In this document: in pieces, positions 1 through 12,413 of the stretch
How positions within the stretch are numbered: position 1 is the stretch's first letter
Layout of the letters: every line of letters starts with the position of its first letter
Source: Filobasidium wieringae
Taxonomy: Eukaryota > Basidiomycota > Tremellomycetes > Filobasidiales > Filobasidiaceae
Direction: 5' to 3'
Assembly: GCA_001600055.1 (NCBI GenBank)
Contig: BCIV01000002.1
Span: 1,058,287 to 1,122,286 of the forward strand
Length of the DNA stretch: 64,000 nt
The notes under the pieces: model-generated
Seen by the model: only the letters and a program-made list of their open reading frames with translations
What the model was told of the DNA's origin: nothing
Database searches by the model: none
Program-made: the position numbers and the translations under genes

Positions 1-124
1 TTTGTGGTAGATCAACAGACATTCTTATCTTCCTTCGATGCCCTCGTTCTACTATTGACCTCTCCAGCTCGTTCGTGCCCTCGATACCCTCATGTTGTAT
101 AGAAACAGGTCGGAATAAGGAGAA

Positions 125-2945
125 ATGAACGAGAGGGAGGCCAAGTCCTTGATCAGGCGGCATTTTGAAGAGTCCTGGAAAGACTTCTATGACAGAGTTC
201 CTGTTCAGCCGGACATCGTATCGCTTCCCATCGACATCCTGAATGACAGCAGGAAGCATCAGAAGCATAGACAGAAAAGACTGGGATCATTCTTCGAATA
301 TGCACACAAAGTGGGAATCAAAACAACGCATGGTCAACTCGCTGGCTCTTACCCTTTAACACTGCAAGCTCTACCTTTAACTTTGTCGGGAACTGCAGGG
401 GGAAACGGCAGGACAGAGAAAAGCAATCCGAAAACACTCGTTACTTTCGATGTGAATAAACCAGCAGCGAAGCGGCAAAACCTCCTCACCTATATCCGCA
501 AGAAACACCCCTCTCCCGACGAAATCGGACAACTCGTCAAACCCGTGCCTCCTTACACATTCTGCTCCTTGATCAAAGAGTCACTCTGGGTGCCTGAGCA
601 GCCAGTTCTTCAATTCGTACATGCCTGGCCGGATCCATCGAAATTCGATTTCGTAAGGTTTGGGTTAGACTATGAGAACCGGTATGCGTGGGATGAGGAG
701 GACCGTGATCCAGATCGTAAGCTGCTTTCAGGTCGATCCAAGCTTTATCTTGAGTGCTCACAGTATATCAATGAACCCTTGATAGTTGATATCATCCTTA
801 TCGAATCGCTCAGCCGTATTAGAGCTCATGTCCGGCAATATCCTCATCACCGCAAATACCTTACAAGCCACAAGATTGACATGTCCTGTATCCTGCTTCA
901 ACGTACCGACCAAATCGTAGGGTGGAAGGACGAAAGACAGCTGTTCCCCTTTCCTTACAAAGACGGAGTCGTTACGCAGAGAAGGGTAGAAGATGAGGAC
1001 CCAGATTTTGACACGGAGATTGAGAAGGTCGCTGGGATGCAAGAATTGTTCTGCCCTGATGCGTCATGTCGATATTATGCTTGCGCTTTACACGGTGAGT
1101 CCATAGAATCGCTAGAGAGCACTCGCGACTGACCATGGGTCGCGTCACTATCATCAGTCGATGAAGGAACATCAGACTGCCTGCCGCCAATGGAGACTCC
1201 TTCGATACCGCTTATACCCCCTGATCTTTTCGAATATAGTGTTTCTCGTCCTTGCTCCTGGAGTTGCTGGTCATACTCTTCTTACAACAAATCGTCCCCC
1301 TCTACATATACGACTGCACCGGCCCCATCTCCTTTATCCCCTACCGATTTGAAGGCGCTATTGATATTTCTTGACGCACAATATGACGAATCGAAAGACA
1401 GGATACACGAGCGGAGAACCATCTGGACTATGTGTGATCTAGTACACTTTTGTGTGTCAGGAAAATCTTCTTGCATGGATGTCGGTTTCGCCTTGCAAGA
1501 ACTAGTCAATTCACAGAAACTTGCGGACGGGAGAATGCCGTCTCAAACTTTGCGCCAGAAACGCAGGGCGAAACGGCTGAGTACTGCTCTAGATGAGATA
1601 GGGAAGAAGAAGGGAAAGAGTAAGGAACAGTTCGAGACGGATCACCGTCAGATGCCATCGTAAGCTTCCTGCTGCAATAACCTCATCACGTCGAAATAAC
1701 GAGCGACTCGTTGTGTTTAGTCATGACTTGTGCGCGCACCCCGGACCTTGTGGTCCAGATGCTGTACCGGCGTGTTCGTGTTTCGTCAAAAAGGCGCACT
1801 GTAATCGGGAATGCCACTGTCCACTAGATTGTATGTTATCGACAGGATTATCTCAATCAGCTTACTGATCAGCGTTGTTACTAGGCCCGAGGCAGCATAC
1901 AGGATGCAACTGCGTTCAGAACACCACTTCACGAGGCCGGCCGGGAGTCTGCGATATTGACAAGTGCCCTTGTTACAAGATCGGAAGAGAGTGCGATCCT
2001 GAGCTGTGTGGCAGCTGTGGTGCTACGGATGCCGCTATCAAGCGGAAACCAGCCTCGATGCAGAAGGAAGGAAGGATTTGGATTGCCGGAGCTTGCAAAA
2101 ACATCGGTTTGCAGGCCGGTGAACATCAGGTGAGTGCCAATACTTCTCCCCCTCTCAGCATTTTTTCAACAAACCTTACGACCATTTCCAGCCTATACGA
2201 TGTGGAGTGAGCAGAGTAGCTGGATATGGAGCTTTTGCGCTGAAAGATATACCAAAAGGCGCCATAATCGCGGAATACACTGGTGAGGTGATCAACACAT
2301 TAGAGAGCGCCAAACGGGAGTGAGTTCAGCACAACTCGGACTCCTGCACATCACAAAGTACGGAATGGACTGATGAGGTCACTTTGCGCATGATGCAGCA
2401 AAATCTACAAGATGATCGAGAGGAATTATCTGTTCGAGCTTAACATGGACTTGCAGGTCGATGCACATCACCGTGGTGATCTAGGTCGATATGTTAACGA
2501 TCCAGGATTAGATGGGGAGCCTAACTGTGTACCAAGAAGTGAGGGTCTTTCTGGTATTCATCTCTTGCTTCGATACTGATTATATGTGCTGGTATAGTCA
2601 AACATGTACAGGGAAACCACCGGATTGAGATGCGAGCGCGTAAGTGACACAGACGGTACCATACAAGAGAAAAGGAGCTGAAAAAGCTTGATTATTCATT
2701 GCGCAGTTCGGCCCATAGCAGCAGGAGAAGAAATTTTCATGAGCTATGGGTGAGTGGTACTTTGAACTCAGTTTATCCAACACAGCTGATTTGTGCGGAT
2801 CAACAGTGCACAATTTGGATTGCACTTAAAGGAGCAACGTGACGAACAGCAAGCATGGAAATCTGCCGCCAAGGTGAGAAATCGATCTGAAAGTCAGCCT
2901 AGTGAAGCAGGGCCGAGTAAGAAGAAGCGGAAGACGGGAAGGTGA
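125..2945 (+). CDS. EZH2: EZH2-like histone H3K27 methyltransferase (Polycomb PRC2 catalytic subunit)
   Basis: Nine exons (125-1094, 1158-1659, 1721-1830, 1885-2129, 2192-2319, 2399-2538, 2598-2639, 2707-2749, 2807-2945) join in phase to about 772 aa, the usual EZH2 size. The middle carries a Cys-rich CXC/pre-SET domain (spaced CxC pairs, then CPCYKIGRECDPELC, close to animal EZH2). The C-terminal SET domain has GYGAFALKDIPKG, AEYTGEV, NYLFELNMD and GEEIFMSY, which keeps the catalytic Tyr. It ends in a basic nuclear-localisation-like tail (KKKRK). The family trimethylates H3K27 in the nucleus for gene silencing. Odd point: the SET motif usually written NHSxxPN reads N-D-P-G-L-D-G-E-P-N-C, so the His is absent. 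The EZH2-type CXC makes another SET family unlikely. Confidence 0.9.
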
Positions 2946-3163
2946 TCTGACGGGAGGAGCACCGGTAGCAAGCACATCACGAAGTTCGAATTCGCCCTTT
3001 GCCACTTTTTACGTAATTTTTGGCTGTTTTGAATTTTGAGCGTTTTCGATTATTCATATTCATGAAATCATGGAAGATCATTTTGTGAAGTCGGAAAGCC
3101 AGACGTTACACCGTTTTTAGCATTTGTCTAGTCAATCATCTCAGAACCATACAAAGCAACAAG

Positions 3164-5673
3164 ATGGTATGTAGAGCTTCTGTCTATACAAGTTGAAAGC
3201 CGTACTCACGATGCCCGTCTCTGTAGCCTCCCAAAAGAACCACCGGACAGAACCATGGGCTCGGAAAATCCATTATCAACCGTAAAGCAAAAGATCTCAG
3301 GAGAGATCCCAACTCCTTGCGATTCACTGCCGAATCAGAAAACTTGAGATCGGTCACCCACGAAGGAGATCTCGAGGAGTTCCTGAACAGTGCAGCTCTG
3401 GCTGACACTGATTTCACAGCAGGTAAATCCCGCTTTTGAGAACTTCTGGCTCTGGCCTTCGGCTTACGCTTGTCTATATTTCTGTTCAGAGCGAACAAAC
3501 GTCAAGGTCGTATCTTCTCCCTCCATTCCCAACTCCAAAAACCCTTATCTCCTTAGTGCACAAGAATCGCGAGCCGTAACGCAGAAACAGTCGGAGCAGA
3601 AGAAGTCTCTGCGAGTGCCAAGAAGACCTGCTTGGGACGAGACCACTACTAGGATGCAGTTGGAGCAGAGTGAAAGAGACAGTTTCCTAGAGTGGAGAAG
3701 AGGTCTAGCCGAGTCAGTTGACTAACATCAATAATCTGGGTACAATGCTGATTCATCATATCGATTCGCAGACTTGCGGAGCAGCATAGTCTTCTCCTCA
3801 CCCCTTTTGAGCGAAATATCCAAGTCTGGCGCCAGCTGTGGCGAGTCATCGAACGATCTCATCTGATCGTTCAGATTGTTGACGGACGAAACCCCATCAC
3901 TTTCCGTTGCGAAGACTTGGAACGCTATGTATCCGAGGTCGGTATTGGCAGCGGAGGCAAGGATAGGAAGGGCGTCAGGAAGAGCTTGCTCTTGATCAAC
4001 AAGTCAGATCTTCTGACCAAAAAGCAAAGGTAAGCCAAACTGGTTGGTACCACCATCCGCTTCGATTGAGTACATGCTGAATATATCGCCTATTGTGCGA
4101 CTTGACAGACAAGCCTGGGCGGACTACTTCGACAAACAGAACATTCAGTACGCTTTCTTCTCTGCTTTCAACGCGACTGCTGCACAGGAGCAGGCGGAGA
4201 AGCAACGTCGAAGGCAAATGGGCGAGGATGAAGAGATTCAGTTTGCTGAAGACCAGGCCGCGGCTGAGGTCGATGAGTCAGAGGAGGAAGATGAAGATGA
4301 GGAAGATGATGTTTCTGAGGAGGAAGTAGGCGATGACGAGGATCCGTCTGTCCAGGCTGCCCTGGCCGCATCGATGATAGAAGGACAAGACGGGGAGACT
4401 GATGCGACTAAAGCATTGCGGGAAGAAATGGAGAAGAACCTCAGTGTTAGCACTCCTACCGCCGAGTTGGCCGAGAATCATGCGATGCAAGGAATGTTCG
4501 ATGACGAGATCGACCAGGATCCCCGGACCAGGGTGTTAACGGTACTTGAACTGGAGGAGCTTTTCGAGCGAGTTGCACCTGCTTTGTCTGACTTCGCTAC
4601 CGAGTCTCATCCTACTCCTGACAAGCTCATGGTCGGTCTTGTTGGATACCCCAACGTCGGAAAGTCTTCCACTATCAACGCTTTGCTTGGGTCTAAGAAA
4701 GTCAGCGTTTCAGCAACGCCCGGTAAAACAAAACATTTCCAGACCTTACCTTTCTCGAACAAAGTCACCCTGTGTGATTGTCCAGGTCTAGTGTTCCCTC
4801 AGTTCGTCCATACTGAGGCCGACATGGTTTGCGATGGTGTGTTGCCGATCGATCAAATGAGGGAATACAGTGCTCCTATCGAGTTGATCTGTAGGAGGAT
4901 CCCGCGTGAAGTGCTGGAAGGAACTTACGCCATCCGCATCGACGTAAGAGATGTTGAAGACGGTGGTACTGGTTTGGTACATTGGGAAGACGCATTGTCA
5001 GCCTATGCTAGTACGTTGGTCCTCGTGCTAAAAAAGAAAAGCGGTCTCTAATGCTCTATCCCTTACAGTTGCAAGAGGTCTGACTCGAGCGTCGTTTGGT
5101 ATGCCCGATACTTCAAAGGCGGCCAGATTCGTCCTGAAAGATTACGTTTCTGCGAAGCTCGTTTTCTGTCACCCTCCTCCTGGAATCGATGCGGACGAGT
5201 ACATGGCTGATAGTCGAACCAAGATGATCGCCAAGCAAGAGGAAGACATCCGCATGGGACGAAAGAAGGCTGCTCCTATAACTCGAGTGGTCAAGGGAGC
5301 TGATACTTTCGTTGGACCTACTCCTGAAGAACCTGCTCAGCAAAAGCGAGAGAGACAAGCTGCAGCCAAGTCTATCAAGCAAAATGCGGCTTCCGCTCCT
5401 GGACGTTCACACGCAGCCAAATCGAAAGACTTAGAGAACACCTTCTTTAGCGAGGCTGGACCTGCGCCTCGACCAGTAGCCAAGGGCGCTCCTGGACTCT
5501 TTCAGGATGGCGGATATTCCCGTACTACGATGTATACCCATAATCAACAGCTCGGTAACGACGGCTTGCCATTGACAGACACGATCAACCCCCGACTGGT
5601 CCCTGTCAAGAACTCCAAGAAGCATTTCAAGATCAAAGACGGGAAGAAGCGTAGTGGAAAAGGTTACGACTAG
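3164..5673 (+). CDS. LSG1: LSG1, circularly permuted GTPase for 60S ribosome export/NMD3 release
   Basis: Six exons (3164-3166, 3227-3422, 3490-3712, 3772-4029, 4109-5010, 5069-5673) give about 728 aa. The GTPase motifs are in the permuted order of the YlqF/LSG1 class: G4 NKSDLL comes first, then G1 GYPNVGKSS, then G3 DCPGL. The N-terminus (KSIINRKAKDLRRDPN, then LRFTAESENLRSV) and WRQLWRVIERSHLIVQIVDGR are typical of LSG1. A strongly acidic insert follows the G4 motif, and the C-terminus is Lys-rich. The family recycles the export adaptor NMD3 from cytoplasmic pre-60S particles. The first exon is only the ATG. It lies 218 bp downstream of the EZH2-like gene and converges on the COG3 gene with a 71 bp gap. 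Confidence 0.95.
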
Positions 5674-5744
5674 TGTAATCTTGTTAGAGTTGTAATTTTA
5701 AGATCACGACACCTTGCAGACTGAGACGTATGCATCAGACTCAA

Positions 5745-8700
5745 TTACATCCTTCGTACAAAGGCGTCGTTCTCGACTCGCTTCAAGATTCCTAGCAACG
5801 CTGAAGGAGTCATTATATTCTGCACTGTTTCATGATCGTACTCCGCTCTCACAACATCATGGAACGTCTTATACACGTCCATGATGTGATTCTGTAAAGG
5901 CGGTATTAGGACCCGAACCGTAGCCTCATCTTGAAGATATACGATTAGTCTGCCAATCCATTCGCTGACAGTAGGCTCCAATCGCTTTTGGAAATCGTCG
6001 TGGACAGCGTTGACCTGAACATCGGTAGCCCAGTCCTGCGAAGCTAGATCCGTTGCCTGTCCGCGTGAGGCTTTCGATGCGAGGTATTTTGTGCAGCGAT
6101 CAAGCCAAGTCTGTAGGGGACTAGCTGCATTGTCTCCATACTGAGCAATAATATCCTCGCATACTCTTTTTAGCTCACGGTCAACATTCTAGAGCCAAGA
6201 GTCCGTTAGCCTGTATTGGCGCCAGACTTGCGCTTCCGCTACTCACGTGCTTAGCTACAGCCTCGGTTCTCGGTGCAGGACCGGACTTCAAACCGAGGAG
6301 ACCGCCTACCCCAACCAAATTCAAGGCCCCAGAGAGTAATGCGCTTAAGGTGGCTGTGAAACGGGACATCTAAGCCTCATTGTGCTGGTCATAGGGACTG
6401 CATGCTGGTCACTCACCTATAACCCCGCCGGTATTAAGGCCGGCTCGAGATCGGCTCACAATCTCGACACTTGCCGTCATCTCCTTAAGAATCAGCAAGT
6501 GTCGCACCAAGAATAGTTGAGAATCTAGCTGAGAATCCTTCTTTTTCGATGCGAATATCTGTGCCGCTTTCAGTAATGATTGCCGGCATGTCTGGATAGC
6601 TTCCTCTGCGAGATCTTCAAATATGGTGTTCTATCGAAAGCTGTCAACCGCTGCCAATTCATATGAGAGCATAGTACTCACTTCGACAAAGGTATGGACA
6701 AGTGATAGAACCCACAAAGTAGACCTTAAAGAAGGGTACCAAGTTTCCTGGATATCCAGATCAGGCATCTGTAGGAAGGCTGGGTTGTCCTCATCGTCAT
6801 CATCCAGTGAGACGGCAAATGTTTGCCGGTCCTTCGCCAGATGCTTAGCAGCTGTTTGAAAAGGGTATCATAAGAACGATGTCGATGATTCATAAGCTGA
6901 AGGATACATACCTCGTTCTATCTTGCCCGGGTAGTCGAGATCCTCGCTTCTGGGGTTGTACGAGCCAACGTCACTCCGCAGTATTGCCTGACTTCTGAAG
7001 ATCATACGGGTCTGTACGTCCTTGAGGACCATCTCGAGTAGTTTCCCTGATGAGAACGAGGTACTAGGACGATGAGGTTGTATGTCCGCTTCAGGTTCGT
7101 ATGATTGGTAACGTTGAAGCGTCAAGACGCTCGGAACTGGGCTTTCCACCTTGGGGAAATATGACTCGACTTGTTCAAAGGCAGGTTGAGGAGTATTCAA
7201 GTCGTACTCGTCGTCTCCGACATCTGCAATCATTAGTCCTTGCAGTACCGTGCAGACATCGCACAGTACCGATAAATCCATCTCATGCAGTATGCGAGGC
7301 CGCAGGTGATCGTATAGATAGTCACACAACCCCTCCAGGAACGTGCTATACACGGTATCAGCCAGTTCTGCCCGATTTCAAATCTTCCGGAACTTACTAT
7401 AGCGGCTTTTCGCCAGTCTGGAAAAATTGATGATACAAGTTGTACTCATCGGAACAAGTGCCTTTTAGGTAACCGCAACCAGCCCGTGTCTATAAAGCGG
7501 ACTATCAGGATCGCTCACTCCAGAACACCGCGACCGACTTACTAGATCCACTATATCTGCCGAGCCTGGCTCCATTCGCTTGACCTCACTCTCTACTCTC
7601 GAGCTGATCAAACTCTTCCGTGTCGAAATCCAAGCGGCATGACAATCGTCTAAAAGTGAACCTAATTCCGAAGGGTTTTCACCAGCACGTAGCTCCAGTT
7701 CTGCCAATAGTGGGCGTAAAGGGAAAGCGTAAGAGGTAAACTTCGTATAAAGAAGCGCTACTGCAGCTGTCTCTGATACAGGATACTGTGTACCGAGCGG
7801 AAGGAAGGATGAGCATTGCAAGGGATAATATAGCCTCAACTAAGCATCTCATACCTTTGTGTCGCTCAGACGCTTTTGTACTTCCTGACCCAATGATCGC
7901 AGAGAATTGACCAGGTACAACTTGATGAGTGTCATGCTTCTTGTCATACATTGCTGGTACCGAATCAAGTAGATTTCGGCATCTCGGAAATCACGCTAAG
8001 CACGGACTGTCAGTGCCTAGATCTCAATAGGTATGGGCGAAATCACTCACATGTGTCCTCAGATAGGTAAGACAGTTATCTAACCGTTCGACCATGGCTA
8101 AAAATCCATCGCTGAGAACTAGTTCTTCTCCGGGATTATTCAGCATTCTTTGAGCTTGCTCCAGGAAGGTGAAATACGATAATCTCGATGACAAATGTGT
8201 TGTTTGTAGATTGAGTTGAGACTACGATTGAGCGTCAGCCTCACGCAACCCCGAGAGCATTTCCTCGTGTGCTTACCTCTTCCTGCATCAAAGTTTCCCC
8301 TGCTACTCGTAGATTCTCTCCTCTCTCCTCGACCCATTTGAGACAACCGACCATCCCATCTATAAATTCTTCCGAACGTTCCAGCTCTTCTCCTACAACA
8401 GCACAGGCATCGTTATACGCCTTGATCTCTTCCAGGTGAGCTCGATAGGCGGAATCTTGCGAGTGCAACAACGAGGAAGTCAAGTGCCCGAAGTATTCAT
8501 GAAATTGCTGCGCATTAGCAATGACGGCAGGAGGAGCATAAACTTGTTTGGTGGTAGACGAAGGCGATCCGGTTCTGGATATCCCTTGCTGCGAAGAGGG
8601 TCGAGAACCTCCTAAGACGGATTGAAGAAGGGAATGGGTTGCTATTCTTTTGGTCGATGGTGTAGTCACGGCTGGAGTTTGAGGACGGCTCGGTCCGGCT

Positions 8701-8923
8701 TCTGCATTCCCTCCGAACTGTGAAGTAGGAGTTGATATAGATGCTCGAAGGCAGATCTTAACCGATTGCTCACCTTAATTGGGAGGGGACGAACACTGCA
8801 TGCTTCTCGAATGATTCCGACGCTTGCAACTTCCAGTTCGTCAAGAGGTGCTGCTGACTCCCAATCTGCAAGCGACATCATCCTCGCTTGCGGGGCTGGA
8901 GATGAAGTTTGAGACCTCCTCAT
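5745..8923 (-). CDS. COG3: COG3, conserved oligomeric Golgi complex subunit 3 (Sec34)
   Basis: Intron-rich gene read from ATG at 8923 to the stop at 5745-5747, roughly 800 aa. The N-terminus has LADWESAAPLDELE followed by a Ser-rich linker. Next comes a coiled-coil segment (FHEYFGHLTSSLL, YRAHLEEIKAYNDAC, then LEERGENLRVAGETLMQEE-like sequence) that matches the Sec34 N-terminal domain, including the heptad region around 'LEEIKAYNDACAVVGEELE'. Later segments ALLYTKFTSYAFPLRPLLAE and the helical C-terminus fit COG3. The family is in lobe A of the COG tether for retrograde intra-Golgi vesicles. The first intron was placed so that LPIK joins FGGNAEAG in phase 0. Exact boundaries of the roughly ten introns were not all checked. 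Confidence 0.85.
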
Positions 8924-9222
8924 GATGGCTCGCTCCTCTAAAAAGGGGACCGCTCTACGACAACGAGTGAAACACTGCTTAGCTCGTGAATAGATTATCG
9001 ATCAGCTCATATTGTCCGCTATCTGGTAGTGCGCTCGAAATTGCTTCCGCAGCCTTGTCATCTGTATATCCACGCAACTTGAACCTCTCTCAGAACTCTC
9101 TAGGTTCTCTAGTCTCTGCAGCATCTGTCCGTGCATCTGATTATCACTATTATCTGACTGTAGTACATAATGTACGACCGGGTCGATGTTAAGTCGCCAC
9201 GTTAGAACGATCTGACGGTTGA

Positions 9223-12167
9223 TCAATCCTCCATCATGTACCATTCCTTACTGCCCGGTTTAGGCTTTGGCCGTCCAAATTCATCAACCGGCTCTTCATC
9301 TGAATACTCCTCGTCATCCTTCTTCTTTTTTTCCGGTTTTTTGGGCGCGGGAGGCAGTCGTTTTGGCGGCTCCTTGAGGTTCCGATGTAATGAAGGGATA
9401 CGGAAGGACCTTGACATTCCCATCCTTTTCACACCTCCAGTATTTGCTACGACTTTGGGCAGGTCGTCACGATCTAATTAAGAGATACAGTCAACAGAGG
9501 AAGAATTTCAGATGTAAGTGGGAAACTTACTCGTTCTGAATTCTATGATTCTACCATCCTTGCCTACAACGAAACTGGGAGAGCCCGAACGCGTTGGCGT
9601 ATCCAACACTATATTGGGCGAAATCGCCTGTAAAGCCGGACCGGGGGAACTGATACGAGTAGGCTCCTTCGTTTTCATGATTAATGCGGACGAGTCATTC
9701 TGGTCGTGATTTCCTCGATCAATATCAACGAACAGGCTGTCGTTGATATGCGGTTACTTACCTTCGGTTTGTCCACTTGACACTCGGTCTCACTACCACT
9801 CTCAATCGTGTTCACTCTGGCTTTGGAGTTCGACTTCTTCCCTCCAGTTGGCAGGCGCTTCTCCTTGTCGACCGCTTTGACTGACTCCGCGTTTGTCGTT
9901 GCGGTAACCGTTGTTGCCTCGGTCCCCGCTTCTGATGCCATTGTACTAGCTTTTAGGGCAGTGGAGTCGATTTGCTCGTCGTCACTCTCAACAAACTCGG
10001 CACTTTTCGCGAGGGGCAGCTCCACATCCGCGTTAGTGCTCTGTGTCGTTGGAGTTTGAGCAGCCTTCCCTTTGCCCTTTTTGGCTTTTGCTGGGGCCTT
10101 CTTTCTTGCGGCCTTGCCTTTGGTGGCAACAACAGGTTCAGGCGCTTCAATGATTGTACTTGCGGTATTTTGAGGCTGATCCGGGACGACGCTGGCGTCC
10201 ACGTTTTCGGGGAATTCTGATTCTGGATCAGGTGCAGATTGACTGACTTCAGTCGTCAGAACAGCAGCAGGTGTCCCCTTCTTTCCCTTGGGCGGTTTCT
10301 TTTCCTTCTTAGCTACAGCCTTCTTGGTTTTGCTCGCCTTTACTCGCTTGCCCGTTGGAACGAAATCGTCTTCCTCGCTATCGGCCATTGCTGCTGCATC
10401 TGGATCGAGGCCCGCAAATGGGTCCTCGTCTTCGAAACTTTCGTCAACCTTGCGTTTGTTCTTCTTAGCAGACTTCACTTTGGCAGCTGGTTGTACAACG
10501 ATCTCTTCGTCTGCATCGGAGGGCGCGGTTGGAACTCTGCCCTCTTTCCTAGCACTGGGAATCTCGACAACTAGATGTTTTCCGAGTGGGGTATCATGGG
10601 AATTGGCTTGGTCCATATCAAGCGGATCGATGGAGCCATCTTTCGGTGAACGCGATCTCGACCGGTTCCTAGGTTCAGCTTGCTTAGGCTTCTTAGTCGG
10701 GGGTGTTTTGGTCACGTTATGGCTGTTCTCGATGTCGTTCGTGACTAGCCCCGAGTTGTTTGGGGAAGACGATTCACGCGTACTACCTGCGTGCTCTGGC
10801 CGATCATTGATGGTGGAAGGTATCGACTCCGCTTCCTCTTCCTCGCTATCGCTCAGGAAGATCTTTCTCTTTTTACTCTTTATCGACCTTCCAGAATACA
10901 CCACAGTCTTCTTGGTTTCTGCAGGTGAAGGTTGAACAGAATCTTTCAAGTGGGTGGACTCCTTCCGCTCTAAGGGACCGCTACTAGAGGGGTCTGGCGC
11001 TCTCCCGCTTGATCCAGCACCAATTTCTCTGGGCAAATCCACCAGGCCGTCGTGTCCGCTCGAAGTCGGTTGACCAGGTACGATGGTCCTCTTCTTCGGT
11101 CTAGGTCTTGACATATCTGCTCTCATCTCCGTAGGTTTCGACAGCGAGATGGAAGAAGCGGGTCCGTCTTTTGAACTGCTCTTCTCCATCGATGTTGTGA
11201 ACCCTTCTATTGAAGATGAAGGGTAATTTGCGTTTCCCTTCGTCTCAGATGGTATAGATTTCTGTTGATTTGGGGCTGCAGAGGCAGAGAAAGATCCAAT
11301 AGTTTCTGAGTAAGGAAAGGGCATTGGTGAAGTGATTGATAAAGGATAAGGGGGATGATTGTTGGTTACGAGGGGTGTTGCATATGCACTGTAAATTCCA
11401 TCTGATGTAGAGAGCGTCTTTGAGTTGCTGGGGTATAGCATTTCGTCGCTTTATGCACTCACTTGGAGGGCTAGCGGGTTTCGCCGGTTGTTCGAGCTCT
11501 TCCTCTGTTTCGTCTTCGCTTCCTTCCACAACATCCACTGTGGCGCCTTTGCTAGTCGTCTTCATCGCTTCACCATTAAGATCCCTACTGGCTGGCTTTT
11601 GTAGTGAAGGACGTTCTCGACTCCCTGTAGGACCAGCCATAGTTGGGCTAAGAACCGTTCCTAAGCTATCTCGGTACCCTGCAGGGGTCTGAAGACCAGC
11701 AAAGATCCCGCCTTGAAATCCTTTGAATTCGCTACTTCCTGATTGGCGGGTGGAAGGTGAAGACTCTGATTGGAACGCGAGTTTGAAGCCAGAAGGTATT
11801 TGCAGAGGTGATGAGGAGGAAATGACTGCCGAGGAATTAGGAACTGAGCCTTGGGTAGATAGGCGAAGTGCGCGTTGTAGATCTGCTTCTTCTCTTCGCC
11901 TGAATATATAATAATTCGATGTGTTAGGTTTCCGTTCAGACGTGAGATACACGCTGATGCGGCTTACTTTGACATGCTTTGTCTCCTAGAAGGAGAAAGT
12001 GAATCGCTAAAATCAAGATATGCTTTTTCCGGGGAAAAGGTTCCAGGAAAGAAAATCGGTTGCCAGCCAAAGGATAGATTGAGTAGCTGGGAATCAAGAT
12101 GTATGACCAAGCAATAGTATGGCTGTATCTGTCGATAGGTATGGTAGCAACAGTGACTTTCGTGCAT
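9223..12167 (-). CDS. Uncharacterised Lys/Ser-rich protein with a ubiquitin-interacting motif
   Basis: Not recognised as a known family. Reading from about 12167, a short hydrophobic stretch (LVIHLDSQLLNLSFGWQPIF) leads into SRRQSMSK. That splices in phase to KRREEADLQRALRLST, a good ubiquitin-interacting motif (acidic patch, then LxxALxLS). A long Ser/Pro/Lys-rich part follows with several SDSEEEE-like acidic patches and bipartite basic runs, which suggests a nuclear disordered protein. Junctions were checked: PPN/GIYSAYA at about 11400, VDKPK/NDSSALI at about 9700, and EFRT/NRDDLPK at about 9500. The C-terminus is Pro/Lys-rich and ends KEWYMMED. The 5' end is uncertain: an in-frame stop lies just upstream of 12167, and an extra exon starting near 12275-12317 is possible. 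Confidence 0.6.
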
Positions 12168-12413
12168 ATTTCATGAGTAACGGTTGACGAGGTTGATGAA
12201 TCCCCCGATGAGGCGAAGGTCGGAAGCAAATATCTGGGGTGTTTACTTTTTCGCATGTTCCATCAAATGGGTCATATCACAAGTCTCGCTTCTTGACATT
12301 GTAGTCATCAGGCTGTTAGACTCGCAAGTCGTTTCACAATGCTGTTCATGATTCATTCCAAATCGTCCCTAACGTCTCTACCGTACAAACAAGTCACGAT
12401 CTCTTCCGCTCAT

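Noticed and set aside
4168..4490. Antisense Ser- or Pro-rich frames opposite the LSG1 acidic insert
   Set aside because: They mirror GAG/GAA repeats on the plus strand and have no independent support.
9681..11441. 586-aa ORF taken as a complete gene
   Set aside because: Its first codons and last residues (up to MTRPH) are intronic; splice sites link it in phase to exons on both sides, so it is the middle part of the 9223-12167 gene.
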